A stretch of 33,775 nucleotides of DNA from an uncultured Winogradskyella sp. (GCF_937958655.1 NZ_CALGNH010000035.1:1-33775); one strand, 5' to 3'; positions 1-8,075 are shown, counted from the first letter of the stretch. Notes: a model not told the origin generated them from the sequence alone. Numbers and translations are program-made.

Positions 1-911
1 GTTTGCTCAAATGGGCCTAAGTTTAGTACTAAATTATCAAAACCTGCCTGACTAAAATCTGGAATCAATGTAGCGTCTAATGTAAAATTATCTGTTATAC
101 CATATTTAACGTCCATACCTAGTCTAAGGGTAGTTTCAGTAGTACCATCAAAATTATCTAAAATACCTGTTGTAAAAGGATAAAAAATCAGTCTTGTAGG
201 TGGTTTAAGACCACTTAGACCGTGTAACTCACCATGGTAAAGTCCAAAATTCCCTTTTGTAGGATCTACAGGATTCCATGTGTATTGTGATCTATCGCGT
301 CTAAATAAACGACTAAATTGAATACCCCAAACTGGGTTTTCTTCTTCAGCAAAACGCAGCGTACGATAAGGGATTTCCATTTCTAAGCTCCAACCATCAT
401 CATTTATTTTAACGGCACTTTTCCAAACAGCATTCCAACTAAAATCTTCACCTATGCTAGGATTAGCAATAGCGTCGGCTTGTTGGCCAGAACTAAATAC
501 AAAAAAGTTAGTATCGTTTTGTGCGTCATTATTAGGATTAAATATTACAGAAAAAAAATCGGTCTGTCCAAAGTTGTCCCTATTTACCAGTTGCTTCATT
601 ATTAATGAGGGATCGTCATAGAGGTAAGCAGCAACATATATGGCTTTATCATCATAAGTTACTTTAACTTCGGTGCGTCTTTTTTTAGGGAGTGTGTTAC
701 CAATATTTGGTCTAAATTCTATAAAGTCTGTAGCGATTTCTGCAGTATCCCAAGCTTTGTCATTTAATACACCATCTATCTTAGGTGCTGTTTGAGCACG
801 ACTAATATTTAAGGATTTTTTATCTATTGAAACAATACTAGATTCTTCTTGGGCTGCTACAATAGAAACCAAACCGATACATATACTAAGTAAAATTGAA
901 CGCAAGCTCAT
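1..911 (-). CDS. DUF5916 / CBM9-like domain protein, N-terminal part (cut by window edge)
   Basis: An open frame runs leftward from an ATG at 909-911 off the window edge, giving about 303 residues with no stop. It opens with a signal peptide (MSLRSILLSICIGLVSIVAA) ending near AAQEE. A region resembling a CBM9-type beta-sandwich follows, with RAQTAPKIDGVLNDKAW near residue 40, the usual opening of this module in Bacteroidota exported proteins. The conserved FSRLFRRDRSQYTWNP and a segment ending DATLIPDFSQAG are typical of DUF5916 proteins, in which an outer-membrane barrel follows. I infer a surface or outer-membrane protein of unknown substrate. The barrel itself lies outside the window. Assignment to the family is from memory of its motifs. 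Confidence 0.8.
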   Translation of the reverse strand, partial: MSLRSILLSICIGLVSIVAAQEESSIVSIDKKSLNISRAQTAPKIDGVLNDKAWDTAEIATDFIEFRPNIGNTLPKKRRTEVKVTYDDKAIYVAAYLYDDPSLIMKQLVNRDNFGQTDFFSVIFNPNNDAQNDTNFFVFSSGQQADAIANPSIGEDFSWNAVWKSAVKINDDGWSLEMEIPYRTLRFAEEENPVWGIQFSRLFRRDRSQYTWNPVDPTKGNFGLYHGELHGLSGLKPPTRLIFYPFTTGILDNFDGTTETTLRLGMDVKYGITDNFTLDATLIPDFSQAGFDNLVLNLGPFEQ

Positions 912-978
912 CTATAACTGCAATAGTTTAAATAGTGTTAAAGTTATACTTTATGGGTGTCGTTTTTCTTTAATGCTG

Positions 979-986
979 CAAAGCTA
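979..986 (-). promoter_or_regulatory. candidate -7 promoter element for the DUF5916 gene
   Basis: On the minus strand this reads TAGCTTTG, an exact match to the Bacteroidota -7 consensus TAnnTTTG. It lies about 70 bases before the start codon of the DUF5916 gene. I see no convincing -33 TTG element upstream, so the call rests on the -7 match and position alone. Confidence 0.35.
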
Positions 987-1159
987 ATTGGTCTAATACA
1001 GTAATGCTCTTAAGTAAACGTTAAAAAGCCTTAAGAGAAATTAATCATTTTTTTCTCGCAGATTGTTTTGATTAATTTGGAACATTTATTGTTATCTTAT
1101 AAAGTGATAATTAATTATAGCAGCTATCATAAAGTTGCTATGCCTATAAAAAATATTTA

Positions 1160-1432
1160 ATGAACAGCTATAAAAAATTGGCTTTAAGCCTACTATTTGA
1201 TGCCTTAGGTTATGTATCCTTTATTTTTCCTCCGTTTGATTTTATTTGGGCACCGCTTTCGGCATTTCTTATGACAAAACTCTATAAAGGGAATAAGGGT
1301 AGAGTAGCGGCAGTCATAACTTTTATCGAAGAGGCATTGCCTATATTAGATGTAGTACCCACATTTACGTTAATGTGGTTGTATACTTTTGTTTTTACCA
1401 AACAAAAATCACAAAAAAAGGCTAAGGTCTAA
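1160..1432 (+). CDS. small integral membrane protein, unknown function
   Basis: A 90-residue protein with two likely membrane segments: about residues 8-40 (SLLFDALGYVSFIFPPFDFIW region) and 65-82. A Lys-rich tail (KQKSQKKAKV) should face the cytoplasm. Proline- and aromatic-rich hydrophobic stretches match a small membrane protein seen widely in Flavobacteriaceae, but I cannot name a function. It stands alone on the plus strand between two minus-strand units, so it is probably monocistronic. The start ATG follows an AT-rich leader with no Shine-Dalgarno sequence. Confidence 0.7.
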   Translation: MNSYKKLALSLLFDALGYVSFIFPPFDFIWAPLSAFLMTKLYKGNKGRVAAVITFIEEALPILDVVPTFTLMWLYTFVFTKQKSQKKAKV

Positions 1433-1515
1433 TGTGTATTTACGTGTATTGCAAAGCTTTTTATTTTAAATTAGAAACGAAAAGAGGATGTCTGAAAGGT
1501 CAATAAAACAATAGG

Positions 1516-1588
1516 CTGTCACATTGAGCGTAGTCGAAATGCTTAGATAAGCAAGATTTAGATTTCTCGACTACGCTCTAAATGACAG
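1516..1588. repeat. imperfect inverted repeat (flavobacterial dispersed intergenic hairpin type)
   Basis: The left arm at 1516-1537 and right arm at 1567-1588 are reverse complements at 19 of 22 positions, around a core AGCGTAGTCGA / TCGACTACGCT, with a loop of about 29 bases. It sits between a plus-strand and a minus-strand gene that converge on it. Sequences containing CGTAGTCGA next to ATGACA are, from general knowledge, scattered in intergenic regions of many flavobacterial genomes. It may also act as a bidirectional terminator. There is no long T tract. Confidence 0.6.
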
Positions 1589-1625
1589 AAAAAATTTCTT
1601 TTTAGAAACTATATAAGTAGTCTAT

Positions 1626-2213
1626 TTATAGTATAGATACACCTGTAAATGTAATATTAAAATCTTCTGAACCACCTGTTGCAGAACCAAACGGGTTAGA
1701 ATCATTTACTGAGTCAGGCTCGTGTACTAAGATAATTTGTAAGTTTCCTGTGCTTGCATCTCCAGCAACCCAAGTAGTATTAACACCTAATTTAGTACCA
1801 TCTGGTCCGTCAACATCACCTGCATCTCTAGTTAAACTTAGGTTTAAATCATTAACGCCATAAACAAAAAAGTGCTCATCGGCTTCTGGGATAATGTCAT
1901 CGTTTAGTACATCGTCAGCTGGTGTTTCAGAGGCATTTGTAATAGCAAGTGATAATGCATACGTTGCGCCTGCTGTAAAATTACCTGATACATTTTCAGT
2001 TGTCATACCTTCTTCTAAACCATCTGGCGCTACACTTGTCATAGTAACCACATCTGCTGGTGTCGCTATATTAGAGAATGTTAAGGTTAAATTAGTAATT
2101 AACTCCTCTTCATTTACTGGTTCTGGATTTTCATCATCATCTGAACATGATGTAAAAGAAGCGACAAAGGCTAAGCTTAAAAAAGCATTGATAAAAAATT
2201 TACTTGTTTTCAT
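1626..2213 (-). CDS. putative lipoprotein of the type 1 periplasmic-binding-fold-like family, partner of the TonB receptor
   Basis: From ATG at 2211-2213 the product is 195 residues. It begins MKTSKFFINAF and has a lipobox near FTSC|S, followed by an Asp/Glu-rich linker (SDDDENPEPVNEEE) typical of surface-exposed Bacteroidota lipoproteins. An in-frame ATG ten codons upstream would put extra charged residues before the signal peptide, so I prefer the inner start. The rest is Thr/Asp/Gly-rich beta sequence with no catalytic motif. It lies 56 bases after the TonB-dependent receptor gene on the same strand. I infer an outer-membrane lipoprotein acting with that receptor, perhaps in substrate capture. 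The family label is from memory of similar operons; the role is inference. Confidence 0.75.
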   Translation of the reverse strand: MKTSKFFINAFLSLAFVASFTSCSDDDENPEPVNEEELITNLTLTFSNIATPADVVTMTSVAPDGLEEGMTTENVSGNFTAGATYALSLAITNASETPADDVLNDDIIPEADEHFFVYGVNDLNLSLTRDAGDVDGPDGTKLGVNTTWVAGDASTGNLQIILVHEPDSVNDSNPFGSATGGSEDFNITFTGVSIL

Positions 2214-2269
2214 AAAATTTGGTTTTAAATAATTGATTTTCATTATTTTAGTTTAAATTGATTTATGTG

Positions 2270-4666
2270 TTAATAATTAAGTTGTAACTGTAAGGTGAAA
2301 TTTCGTCCTAAATCATCAGCAAAAAAGCGTAAACGATTTAAGTAATTACGATAAGTTGTATCAAACAAGTTATTTACGCCTAGACCAATATTTAATCTTG
2401 TTTTTTGGCTTAAGCTAAACGTGGCTTCAGTATAAAAGTGAACCAAATGAAAAGCAGGTGGTGGTGTACTTATATCAATCAAAACCATCTCCTCGGTTAA
2501 TTGATCCTCGACTTCAAAATTAAAATCTGGGAAGTCGTTTTGTTCAAACACCCATTCAGATTTTAAGGCTGCCGAAAAATTGTACCAATTAGCATTTGTA
2601 TATTTAATCTGATTGAAGGTACTAAATGGCGGAATATCGATAAGTGCTAAGTCGGTTTCTAAATCGTAGCCTTTTGTTAAGGAGCTTTTGTTTAAATAGT
2701 GTAACTTATCATTAATTTCATAAGTTACTGTAAGATCAATACCGTAAAGCTCTGCATCGGTTTGTTGATACGCCCAAACAGGAAATGGTCCTCTCCCTGT
2801 TAGTGTAAAGGCAAAAGGACGTAGATAGATAAAGTTGTTTATTCTATTGTAAAATATTTCGGATACTATATTTAATCGTTTTGAATTTAATTTGTGCGAT
2901 AAAGACACCCTATTAGATACTTCTTTATTAAAACGAAGGTCTCCTAATTCTATTCGTGCGGCAGAATGATGAAGCCCATCACTAAATAACTCCGACGGAT
3001 TGGGCGGTCTGCTAGCTAAACTATAATTGAACAAGATTGAATTAGTTTTGTCTAACTCAAAATTTAAACCTGCCGTAGCGGAAAAATTATGGTAATTAAA
3101 AATAGGGTTTGTTAAGAGCTGGGTAGGGAATTCTTCAATAACGATATCGGCAAAGTCTACATCATAACCACGTTCTTCCCACCGAGAGGTACGATAAAAC
3201 TTTTTGGCATCTATACGGCTATAATCATATCTAATACCAGCATCAATTAAGAGTTTATCATTTACGTTCCATTCAGTAACTATATAAGTACCAAATTCAT
3301 ATTTATCGTAATCTGGTATAAGTCGTCTTACGCCAGTGTCTGGATTGGCAAAATTATTCTGATAACGGCCTAAAACTCCAAAATTAATCTTTCTATCAAG
3401 ATTAGCATCTAAGTCAACATCAGCCAATATAGAATGTGTTTGTAAAGTTAGGTCTATGGCAGGAATATTGCGTCGGTCACCAATTCTAACATCAAACTCT
3501 AATCGTTTATTGTACTGATAGTCGTATTGTACGGCTACTTTGCCAAAACCTCGAAAACGTTTATAATAATTGGCCTTGGCTAAATGATGTGTTATGTCTT
3601 GCTTTGGTGCATTAATAGTATAGCTAAAGTCTCTTATTAATAAAGGCTGACCAGAATTTATGGCACGTGCAATATCAAAAACACTTCCTATATGAGAGGC
3701 ACCTAAAATACCTATTTCATTATTAAGATAACTATAGTGTAATTCAAAACCAGATTCAAAGTTTCTTTTACCAACACGGGCTGCAAAGCCTTTAGAATCT
3801 AAACCGGTATTTGTTAGATTATAATCAGGTGCTTTAAAATCACCATTTCTTTTATAAGAGCCTTGAGCCTGGGCAAACCAACCAGTGTTGTAATTTTTAT
3901 TTAATGAGGTTGAAATGTTATAACCACGACCATTAGTTTGACCACCTAAAATGGTTTTGCCATATAAGGTATCTCTATTAATAATTCTAGAAGGGTTTAA
4001 AACAATAACTCCTCCAACAGCATCGCCACCATAAGCTAAGGCTCCAGAACCTTTTATGACTGAAATTTGACCAGCATTATTAATATCAATACTAGGAGCA
4101 TGTTCAATACCCCATTCTTGATCTTGTTGGCGCACTCCGTTATTCATAATTAGAATTCTACTACTGTGTAGACCGTTTATCATTGGTTTTACAATAGTAT
4201 TACCTGTATTTAGAGATGACACGCCAGAAACTTCCTTAAGTGCATCTCCTAACGACAAGCTGCTATAACGCTCTAAAACATTAGATTTTAAGATCGTTTC
4301 TTGCGCGGTTTTTGTTTCCGTTTTACTAGTTCCTTTTATTGAAATTTGATCGAGTTCCTCAATATGATGTTCAATACTTATAGATTTAAAGGTATCTCCC
4401 GCAACCTCCAATGTAACTTGTTTGGTCTTGCAGGCTACATGAGAAATTTCTAATTCATAAACGCTATTACATAGATTTTTGAATGTAAACTCTCCTTGAT
4501 TATCTGATATGGTAATCCTATTTGTACCTATAATTCTTATCGTGGCATTTTCTAAGGCTGAATTATCATGAAAATCTATGATATTTCCTTTTAAAACGTT
4601 ATCACATTGTTGTGTGTATCCAGAATAACTTGTAAGTATAAATAGGATAAAAAAGATATTTTTCAT
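2270..4666 (-). CDS. TonB-dependent outer-membrane receptor (possibly metal uptake)
   Basis: 798 residues with a signal peptide (MKNIFFILFILTSYSGYTQQ). A carboxypeptidase-regulatory-like domain at about 24-95 (GNIIDFHDNSALENATIRI onward) is the N-terminal extension usual in Bacteroidota. The plug domain at about 125-225 includes LGDALKEVSGVSSLNTG, ILIMNNGVRQQDQEWGIEHA and VIKGSGALAYGGDAVGGVI. A barrel of about 570 residues ends in an aromatic-flanked terminal strand (FTLQLQLNY). The plug sequence EHAPSID after a GVRQ..QWG-like segment recalls zinc and copper receptors rather than SusC-type glycan receptors, and no SusD gene is next to it. It sits between a His/Cys-rich secreted protein and a lipoprotein, probably in one operon. 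The ligand is not proven by sequence. Confidence 0.9.
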   Translation of the reverse strand: MKNIFFILFILTSYSGYTQQCDNVLKGNIIDFHDNSALENATIRIIGTNRITISDNQGEFTFKNLCNSVYELEISHVACKTKQVTLEVAGDTFKSISIEHHIEELDQISIKGTSKTETKTAQETILKSNVLERYSSLSLGDALKEVSGVSSLNTGNTIVKPMINGLHSSRILIMNNGVRQQDQEWGIEHAPSIDINNAGQISVIKGSGALAYGGDAVGGVIVLNPSRIINRDTLYGKTILGGQTNGRGYNISTSLNKNYNTGWFAQAQGSYKRNGDFKAPDYNLTNTGLDSKGFAARVGKRNFESGFELHYSYLNNEIGILGASHIGSVFDIARAINSGQPLLIRDFSYTINAPKQDITHHLAKANYYKRFRGFGKVAVQYDYQYNKRLEFDVRIGDRRNIPAIDLTLQTHSILADVDLDANLDRKINFGVLGRYQNNFANPDTGVRRLIPDYDKYEFGTYIVTEWNVNDKLLIDAGIRYDYSRIDAKKFYRTSRWEERGYDVDFADIVIEEFPTQLLTNPIFNYHNFSATAGLNFELDKTNSILFNYSLASRPPNPSELFSDGLHHSAARIELGDLRFNKEVSNRVSLSHKLNSKRLNIVSEIFYNRINNFIYLRPFAFTLTGRGPFPVWAYQQTDAELYGIDLTVTYEINDKLHYLNKSSLTKGYDLETDLALIDIPPFSTFNQIKYTNANWYNFSAALKSEWVFEQNDFPDFNFEVEDQLTEEMVLIDISTPPPAFHLVHFYTEATFSLSQKTRLNIGLGVNNLFDTTYRNYLNRLRFFADDLGRNFTLQLQLNY

Positions 4667-4714
4667 GTATTGTTAATATCTTGATTATTATTTATTTATA
4701 ACTTCTATAACGTA

Positions 4715-5059
4715 TTAAATGCGGTAAGGAGGTGCTTTGTTACGGTTGTTCGTTAAAGCAATTATACCGTGATTGGGTGATACAAGAATATCATTATCAC
4801 GATAGGTGTTTAAAACTGTAAGATTGTTTTGAAAATTAGGTAAGGATGAAAAGTGGTAATCTAACCCATTAAGACTTAATGCTATATGACATATCTCGCA
4901 AGAATCTTTATTGTTATTTCTTTCTTCGTTGTGCTCATCTTCAATAAAACACTGATTATCTATATCTTGGTGTGCATAGATATGAAGGTTTAGCACATTA
5001 CTTGTAAGTAATATTGCTAAGAAAAAAATAGCTCCTATTTTAATAAAAATATTTTTCAT
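4715..5059 (-). CDS. small secreted His/Cys-rich protein, DUF2946-like architecture
   Basis: 114 residues with a hydrophobic N-terminus (residues 5-22). It then carries many possible metal ligands: H26, H30, C37, an acidic EDEHNEE stretch, and C54-E-I-C57-H58. The C-terminus ends NRNKAPPYRI. A signal peptide, a mid-protein CxxC and a terminal APP motif resemble the DUF2946 layout, whose genes often stand beside TonB copper receptors in Proteobacteria. I have not shown homology. The gene is 48 bases upstream of the TonB receptor on the same strand and has its own -7-like box, so it probably heads the operon. A metal-binding or metal-sensing periplasmic role is inference. Confidence 0.7.
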   Translation of the reverse strand: MKNIFIKIGAIFFLAILLTSNVLNLHIYAHQDIDNQCFIEDEHNEERNNNKDSCEICHIALSLNGLDYHFSSLPNFQNNLTVLNTYRDNDILVSPNHGIIALTNNRNKAPPYRI

Positions 5060-5070
5060 GCAATGTTGCG

Positions 5071-5078
5071 CAAACCTA
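5071..5078 (-). promoter_or_regulatory. candidate -7 promoter element of the TonB receptor operon
   Basis: The minus strand reads TAGGTTTG, matching TAnnTTTG. It lies only 11 bases before the ATG of the small His/Cys-rich protein, so the transcript leader would be very short. No clear -33 TTTG is visible 17-23 bases upstream. The short 5118-5059 gap holds no other obvious signal. Confidence 0.4.
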
Positions 5079-5117
5079 ATTATTAATGTAAACCTTTGGT
5101 GTTAATAAAATCCTAAT

Positions 5118-5606
5118 TTACGGTTTAAAAAAGCCAAATCGTCTCAACATTTTCTTCTCAAACTCCCAGAAAAATGAAAACTGACCAAATAACCAACCAA
5201 AGGTAACTAAAAGTATTTGATAAAAGATAAGTCCTGTGATTAAAAATAAAAACCAGTATACAGCAATATTAAGGTTATCTTTTGTTATACCAATAAGCTT
5301 CATAATGGGTCTACCGACAACTAAAGATGAAGAGCCTGTTATTGCAAAAACTATAAAAACACGTATCATTTCCCATTTATAGTTTAACACCCATTTTTTT
5401 TCGAGTTTTTTAAATAGAAAAAGTATAAATTTTAAAAGCGGCAAAAAGAGCACAACAGCTACTAATACGCGTATGTATATATTGGATTGACCAAATAATA
5501 CATTAGCTAATCTAAAGCAAGAGTAGGCTAGCCCAACAAGACCTAAAATGGGAAATATCAGCTGCCAATTTTGCTGTATTTCCCAATGTTCTTTAAATTT
5601 TTTCAT
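5118..5606 (-). CDS. DUF6787 family membrane protein
   Basis: 162 residues beginning MKKFKEHWEIQQNWQLIFPILG. Four likely membrane segments lie at about 17-35, 45-62, 83-102 and 113-140, with a basic C-terminus (KKMLRRFGFFKP). The KEHWxIxxNWQL opening is what I recognise as DUF6787 in Flavobacteriaceae. Function is unknown. It lies 27 bases downstream of the DUF6146 lipoprotein gene on the same strand, so the two may be co-transcribed. A short inverted repeat (TAACAC/GTGTTA, 5606-5623) overlaps its start codon and could affect translation or mark a weak terminator of the upstream gene. Confidence 0.8.
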   Translation of the reverse strand: MKKFKEHWEIQQNWQLIFPILGLVGLAYSCFRLANVLFGQSNIYIRVLVAVVLFLPLLKFILFLFKKLEKKWVLNYKWEMIRVFIVFAITGSSSLVVGRPIMKLIGITKDNLNIAVYWFLFLITGLIFYQILLVTFGWLFGQFSFFWEFEKKMLRRFGFFKP

Positions 5607-5633
5607 AACACCTTAAAGTGTTACAAATTTAAG

Positions 5634-6074
5634 TTAAATTCTAGGAATAAATCCAGTGAGTTGTTGTTTATATTTTAGTTGAAAATAAATGAAGTAATTA
5701 TAAAGTTTATAATTAACCTCATAACCATAATCTGTTCTTGGATCGTAGTCAATCCTTAATTCATATAAATTAGGATCATAGGTAAAAGGCTGAAGGTTCC
5801 TCTGATTCCAAGCCTGAACTAGCAGATCATTTCTATTCTCTAACCAGTTTTGCGTATAATAGCCTCTTGGGCGTGCTGTACTTAAAAGCCATCCGTTAAA
5901 ACCTGGTTCAATAATAATAATTTCGTAATCGGTTTCGTCGCTACTGATCGTAACCGTGTCATTTGCAACTAATGGATTATCTGATCCATTATTAATAACT
6001 TGTTTTGTGTTATAGGATTTACAACTTGCTATAAGAATTAGGAGAATAGCAATAGGCAGTACAGATGTTTTCAT
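5634..6074 (-). CDS. DUF6146 family lipoprotein
   Basis: 146 residues with a lipoprotein signal peptide (MKTSVLPIAILLILIASC), the lipid-modified Cys being residue 18. The mature part has the conserved blocks EIIIIEPGFNGWLLSTARP, YYTQNWLENRNDLLVQAWNQ and YELRIDYDPRTDYGYEVNYK, rich in Tyr and Asn, which I associate with DUF6146 of Bacteroidota. Probably envelope-anchored; function unknown. It precedes the DUF6787 gene, and this pairing in flavobacterial genomes is from memory. Confidence 0.8.
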   Translation of the reverse strand: MKTSVLPIAILLILIASCKSYNTKQVINNGSDNPLVANDTVTISSDETDYEIIIIEPGFNGWLLSTARPRGYYTQNWLENRNDLLVQAWNQRNLQPFTYDPNLYELRIDYDPRTDYGYEVNYKLYNYFIYFQLKYKQQLTGFIPRI

Positions 6075-6225
6075 AATAATAAAGATATTAAATTAATTTG
6101 TTTTTTTGTGTTACAACGAACTCAACAAAGCAAACGCTATAGATCATAAAAAAATAATAGAATTACGTGAGCGCTAATAATTATTTAGTATATACTACTT
6201 ATGAATGAGTCTAAAACTATCGTAT

Positions 6226-6251
6226 AAAAAAAACAGCTCATTATTGAGCTG
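6226..6251 (-). terminator. rho-independent terminator after the DUF937 gene
   Basis: Read on the minus strand, a perfect 7-bp stem CAGCTCA/TGAGCTG with a 4-base loop is followed directly by a run of eight T (6226-6233). It lies 29 bases past the DUF937 stop codon, so it separates that gene from the DUF6146/DUF6787 pair. Confidence 0.85.
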
Positions 6252-6279
6252 CTTTAATTTAATATAAATTGTGAACTGA

Positions 6280-6915
6280 TTATTTACCAAAAAGACCACC
6301 TAGTAAGCCACCAAGACCGCCTTTTTTCTTAGCTCCACCAAGTACCATACCTGCAACATCATCAATAACACTTCCGTCTCCGTCGGCATCTAATATTTTC
6401 TCCAAGAAACTCTGCTCATTTTGTGTTTTGCTTCCACCTAAAAGTCCTCCAAGCAAGCCAGATAAATCTCCTTGAGAACTTACGTTATTTTGACGTGTTT
6501 GCTTTCCTAAAACTCCCATTAAAATTGGAGCTGCTACTTTTAGTATATCTCCTACAGAGCCGCTATCTAGTCCTGCTTTTTGTCCAATAACTTGTTGTAC
6601 TCCTTGTTGTCTTTGTCCAAGTACGTGTCCTAATATTTTAGATCCATCTACTTTAACGTCTTCATCAACACCACCTCCAAATAGACCTCCAAGGTTATCT
6701 AAGATACTACCATCGTGTTTATTACTTAGTGCTCCTAATAAACCCTGAGCACCTTCTGGTGTAGAGGCATTGCGTTCCATTGCTTTCATAAGCACTGGCA
6801 GCGCCATTGTTAATACACTGCTTGTTTTACTTTTGTCGTTTCCTGTAGAGCCAGAAACACCATTTATAATAGTTTTTCCTAGGTCACTGTTTAATAAATC
6901 TAAAATTCCAGACAT
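6280..6915 (-). CDS. DUF937 domain protein
   Basis: 211 residues, Gly- and Leu-rich, beginning MSGILDLLNSDLGKTIINGV. It shows the repeated helical and GGLLGG-type pattern of DUF937 proteins. Near the C-terminus (residues 176-186) it has DADGDGSVIDD, a DxDxDG loop like a calcium-binding EF-hand or dockerin loop, followed by a Gly-rich tail GGLGGLLGGLFGK. There is no signal peptide and no membrane segment. Terminators flank the gene on both sides, so it is likely transcribed alone. Function is unknown; a related family, YidB-like, is also uncharacterised. Confidence 0.85.
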   Translation of the reverse strand: MSGILDLLNSDLGKTIINGVSGSTGNDKSKTSSVLTMALPVLMKAMERNASTPEGAQGLLGALSNKHDGSILDNLGGLFGGGVDEDVKVDGSKILGHVLGQRQQGVQQVIGQKAGLDSGSVGDILKVAAPILMGVLGKQTRQNNVSSQGDLSGLLGGLLGGSKTQNEQSFLEKILDADGDGSVIDDVAGMVLGGAKKKGGLGGLLGGLFGK

Positions 6916-6952
6916 GTTTTAATTTAATTAGTTAATAATGTTATCAAGGTAC

Positions 6953-6981
6953 AAAAAAAGTCCTAACTATAAAGTAGGACT
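6953..6981 (-). terminator. rho-independent terminator after serA
   Basis: On the minus strand a perfect 7-bp stem AGTCCTA/TAGGACT with a 9-base loop is followed by seven T (plus-strand A run 6953-6959). It starts 24 bases after the serA stop and closes the acyl-CoA reductase-serC-serA unit. Confidence 0.85.
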
Positions 6982-7004
6982 CTTATTTTAAATTTTGGTC
7001 ACAT

Positions 7005-7955
7005 TTACCCTAAAATACTTTTAATTTGGTCTGCAAGCTCTAAACCAATTCTATCTTGGGCTTCGTTAGTTGCTGCACCAGTATGCGGTGTAAGTGATAG
7101 TGCAGGATTCATTAATAACTGAATTTCTGGTTGTGGCTCTTTTTCAAAAACATCTAGTGCAGCTCTAGCTACCTTGCCGCTTTCAATGGCTTTTACTAAT
7201 GCAATTTCGTTAATAACACCGCCTCTAGCTGCATTGGCTAAAATGACACCATCTTTCATCTGATTAAATTCTTTTTCATCAATCACATAGTCTTTTTGTG
7301 CTGGTACATGTAGCGTTAAAAAGTCTGCTTGTTTTAAAACGTCTTCTTTAGAGATGGTTTCAATTTCAAAGTTCATTTTTTGACCATCAAAAAAGTCTAA
7401 TTCAAGATTTGCTTTTTCCATAAAAGGATCAAAAGCAACTACTTTCATTCCAGCGCCTATAGCAACTTTGGCCGTAGCCTGGCCAATACGTCCAAACCCT
7501 AATACACCTAGAGTTTTACCCTTAAGTTCGGTGCCTTTGGCATAGGCTTTTTTAAGATTTTTGAATTTTGAATCGCCTTCTAAGGGCATCTCTCTATTAG
7601 AGTTATGCAAGAAACGAGCAAGACCATAGAAATGCGCAAAAACGAGTTCTGCAACAGAGTGAGAGGAGGCAGCAGGTGTATTAATAACGTGCAGTCCTTT
7701 TTCTTTAGCATAATCTACATCTATATTATCCATACCAACACCACCACGTCCAATAATTTTAAGACTAGGGCAATTGTCTATTAGATCTTTTCTAACTTTA
7801 GTAGCACTTCTTACTAAGAGTACAGTGATTTCATTTTCATTGATATAATTTTGAAGTTGCTCTTGCGCCACATTAGTTGTTATAACCTCGTAACCTGCAG
7901 CTTCGAGTGCTGTTACACCACTTTGAGAAACACCATCATTTGCTAATACTTTCAT
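7005..7955 (-). CDS. serA: D-3-phosphoglycerate dehydrogenase, short form
   Basis: Oxidises 3-phosphoglycerate with NAD to 3-phosphohydroxypyruvate, the first step of serine synthesis. From the preferred start (MKVLANDGVSQSG) it is 316 residues; an in-frame ATG at 7973 would add six, and a palindrome abuts that codon. Visible features are the Rossmann GVLGFGRIGQA, IGRGGVGMDNID, the catalytic Arg in NAARGGVIN, the Glu in DVFEKEP and the His in LTPHTGAATNEAQ. It ends right after the catalytic domain, so it lacks the C-terminal ACT (and intervening) domain of E. coli-type SerA and should not show the same serine feedback. It follows serC in the same direction, supporting SerA over other 2-hydroxyacid dehydrogenases. 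Confidence 0.93.
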   Translation of the reverse strand: MKVLANDGVSQSGVTALEAAGYEVITTNVAQEQLQNYINENEITVLLVRSATKVRKDLIDNCPSLKIIGRGGVGMDNIDVDYAKEKGLHVINTPAASSHSVAELVFAHFYGLARFLHNSNREMPLEGDSKFKNLKKAYAKGTELKGKTLGVLGFGRIGQATAKVAIGAGMKVVAFDPFMEKANLELDFFDGQKMNFEIETISKEDVLKQADFLTLHVPAQKDYVIDEKEFNQMKDGVILANAARGGVINEIALVKAIESGKVARAALDVFEKEPQPEIQLLMNPALSLTPHTGAATNEAQDRIGLELADQIKSILG

Positions 7956-7972
7956 TGAAAATTTATTTTTCA

Positions 7973-7990
7973 TTTCCGCTTAAGCGGAAA
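7973..7990. repeat. 18-bp perfect palindrome upstream of serA
   Basis: TTTCCGCTTAAGCGGAAA is a perfect palindrome, placed 17 bases before the preferred serA start (and overlapping the alternative upstream ATG by one base). It could be an operator or a leader hairpin. No T tract follows on the minus strand. Confidence 0.5.
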
Positions 7991-8010
7991 TATTTTTATT
8001 ATTTATTTTA

Positions 8011-8075
8011 TCCTTGCGAGGATGCATGACGTGGCAATCTTTTAAATAGATTTCTTCACTTCGTTCGGAATGACG
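8011..8075. repeat. flavobacterial dispersed intergenic repeat fragment
   Basis: Between serC and serA lies a short inverted repeat, TCCT TGCG AGGA (8011-8022). It is followed by TTTCTTCACTTCGTTCGGAA and then TGACG (8051-8075). The latter reads on the other strand as CGTCATTCC followed by GAACGAAGTGAAG. This type of segment is, from general knowledge, found in intergenic repeats across Bacteroidota. It appears as a partial copy and has no coding capacity. Confidence 0.5.

Noticed and set aside
1516-1588. Possible insertion-sequence terminal repeats
   Set aside because: Only 29 bases lie between the arms, there is no transposase and no target-site duplication, so a hairpin repeat is the better reading.
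1894-2232. Plus-strand frame of 112 codons inside the lipoprotein gene
   Set aside because: It lies antisense to a gene with a clear lipobox and operon context, and its product is low-complexity Ser/Val with no domain.
7005-7955. Alternative call as a generic hydroxyacid dehydrogenase such as glyoxylate reductase
   Set aside because: The adjacent serC and the motif set IGRGGVGMDNID and DVFEKEP favour SerA, though substrate is not proven by sequence.
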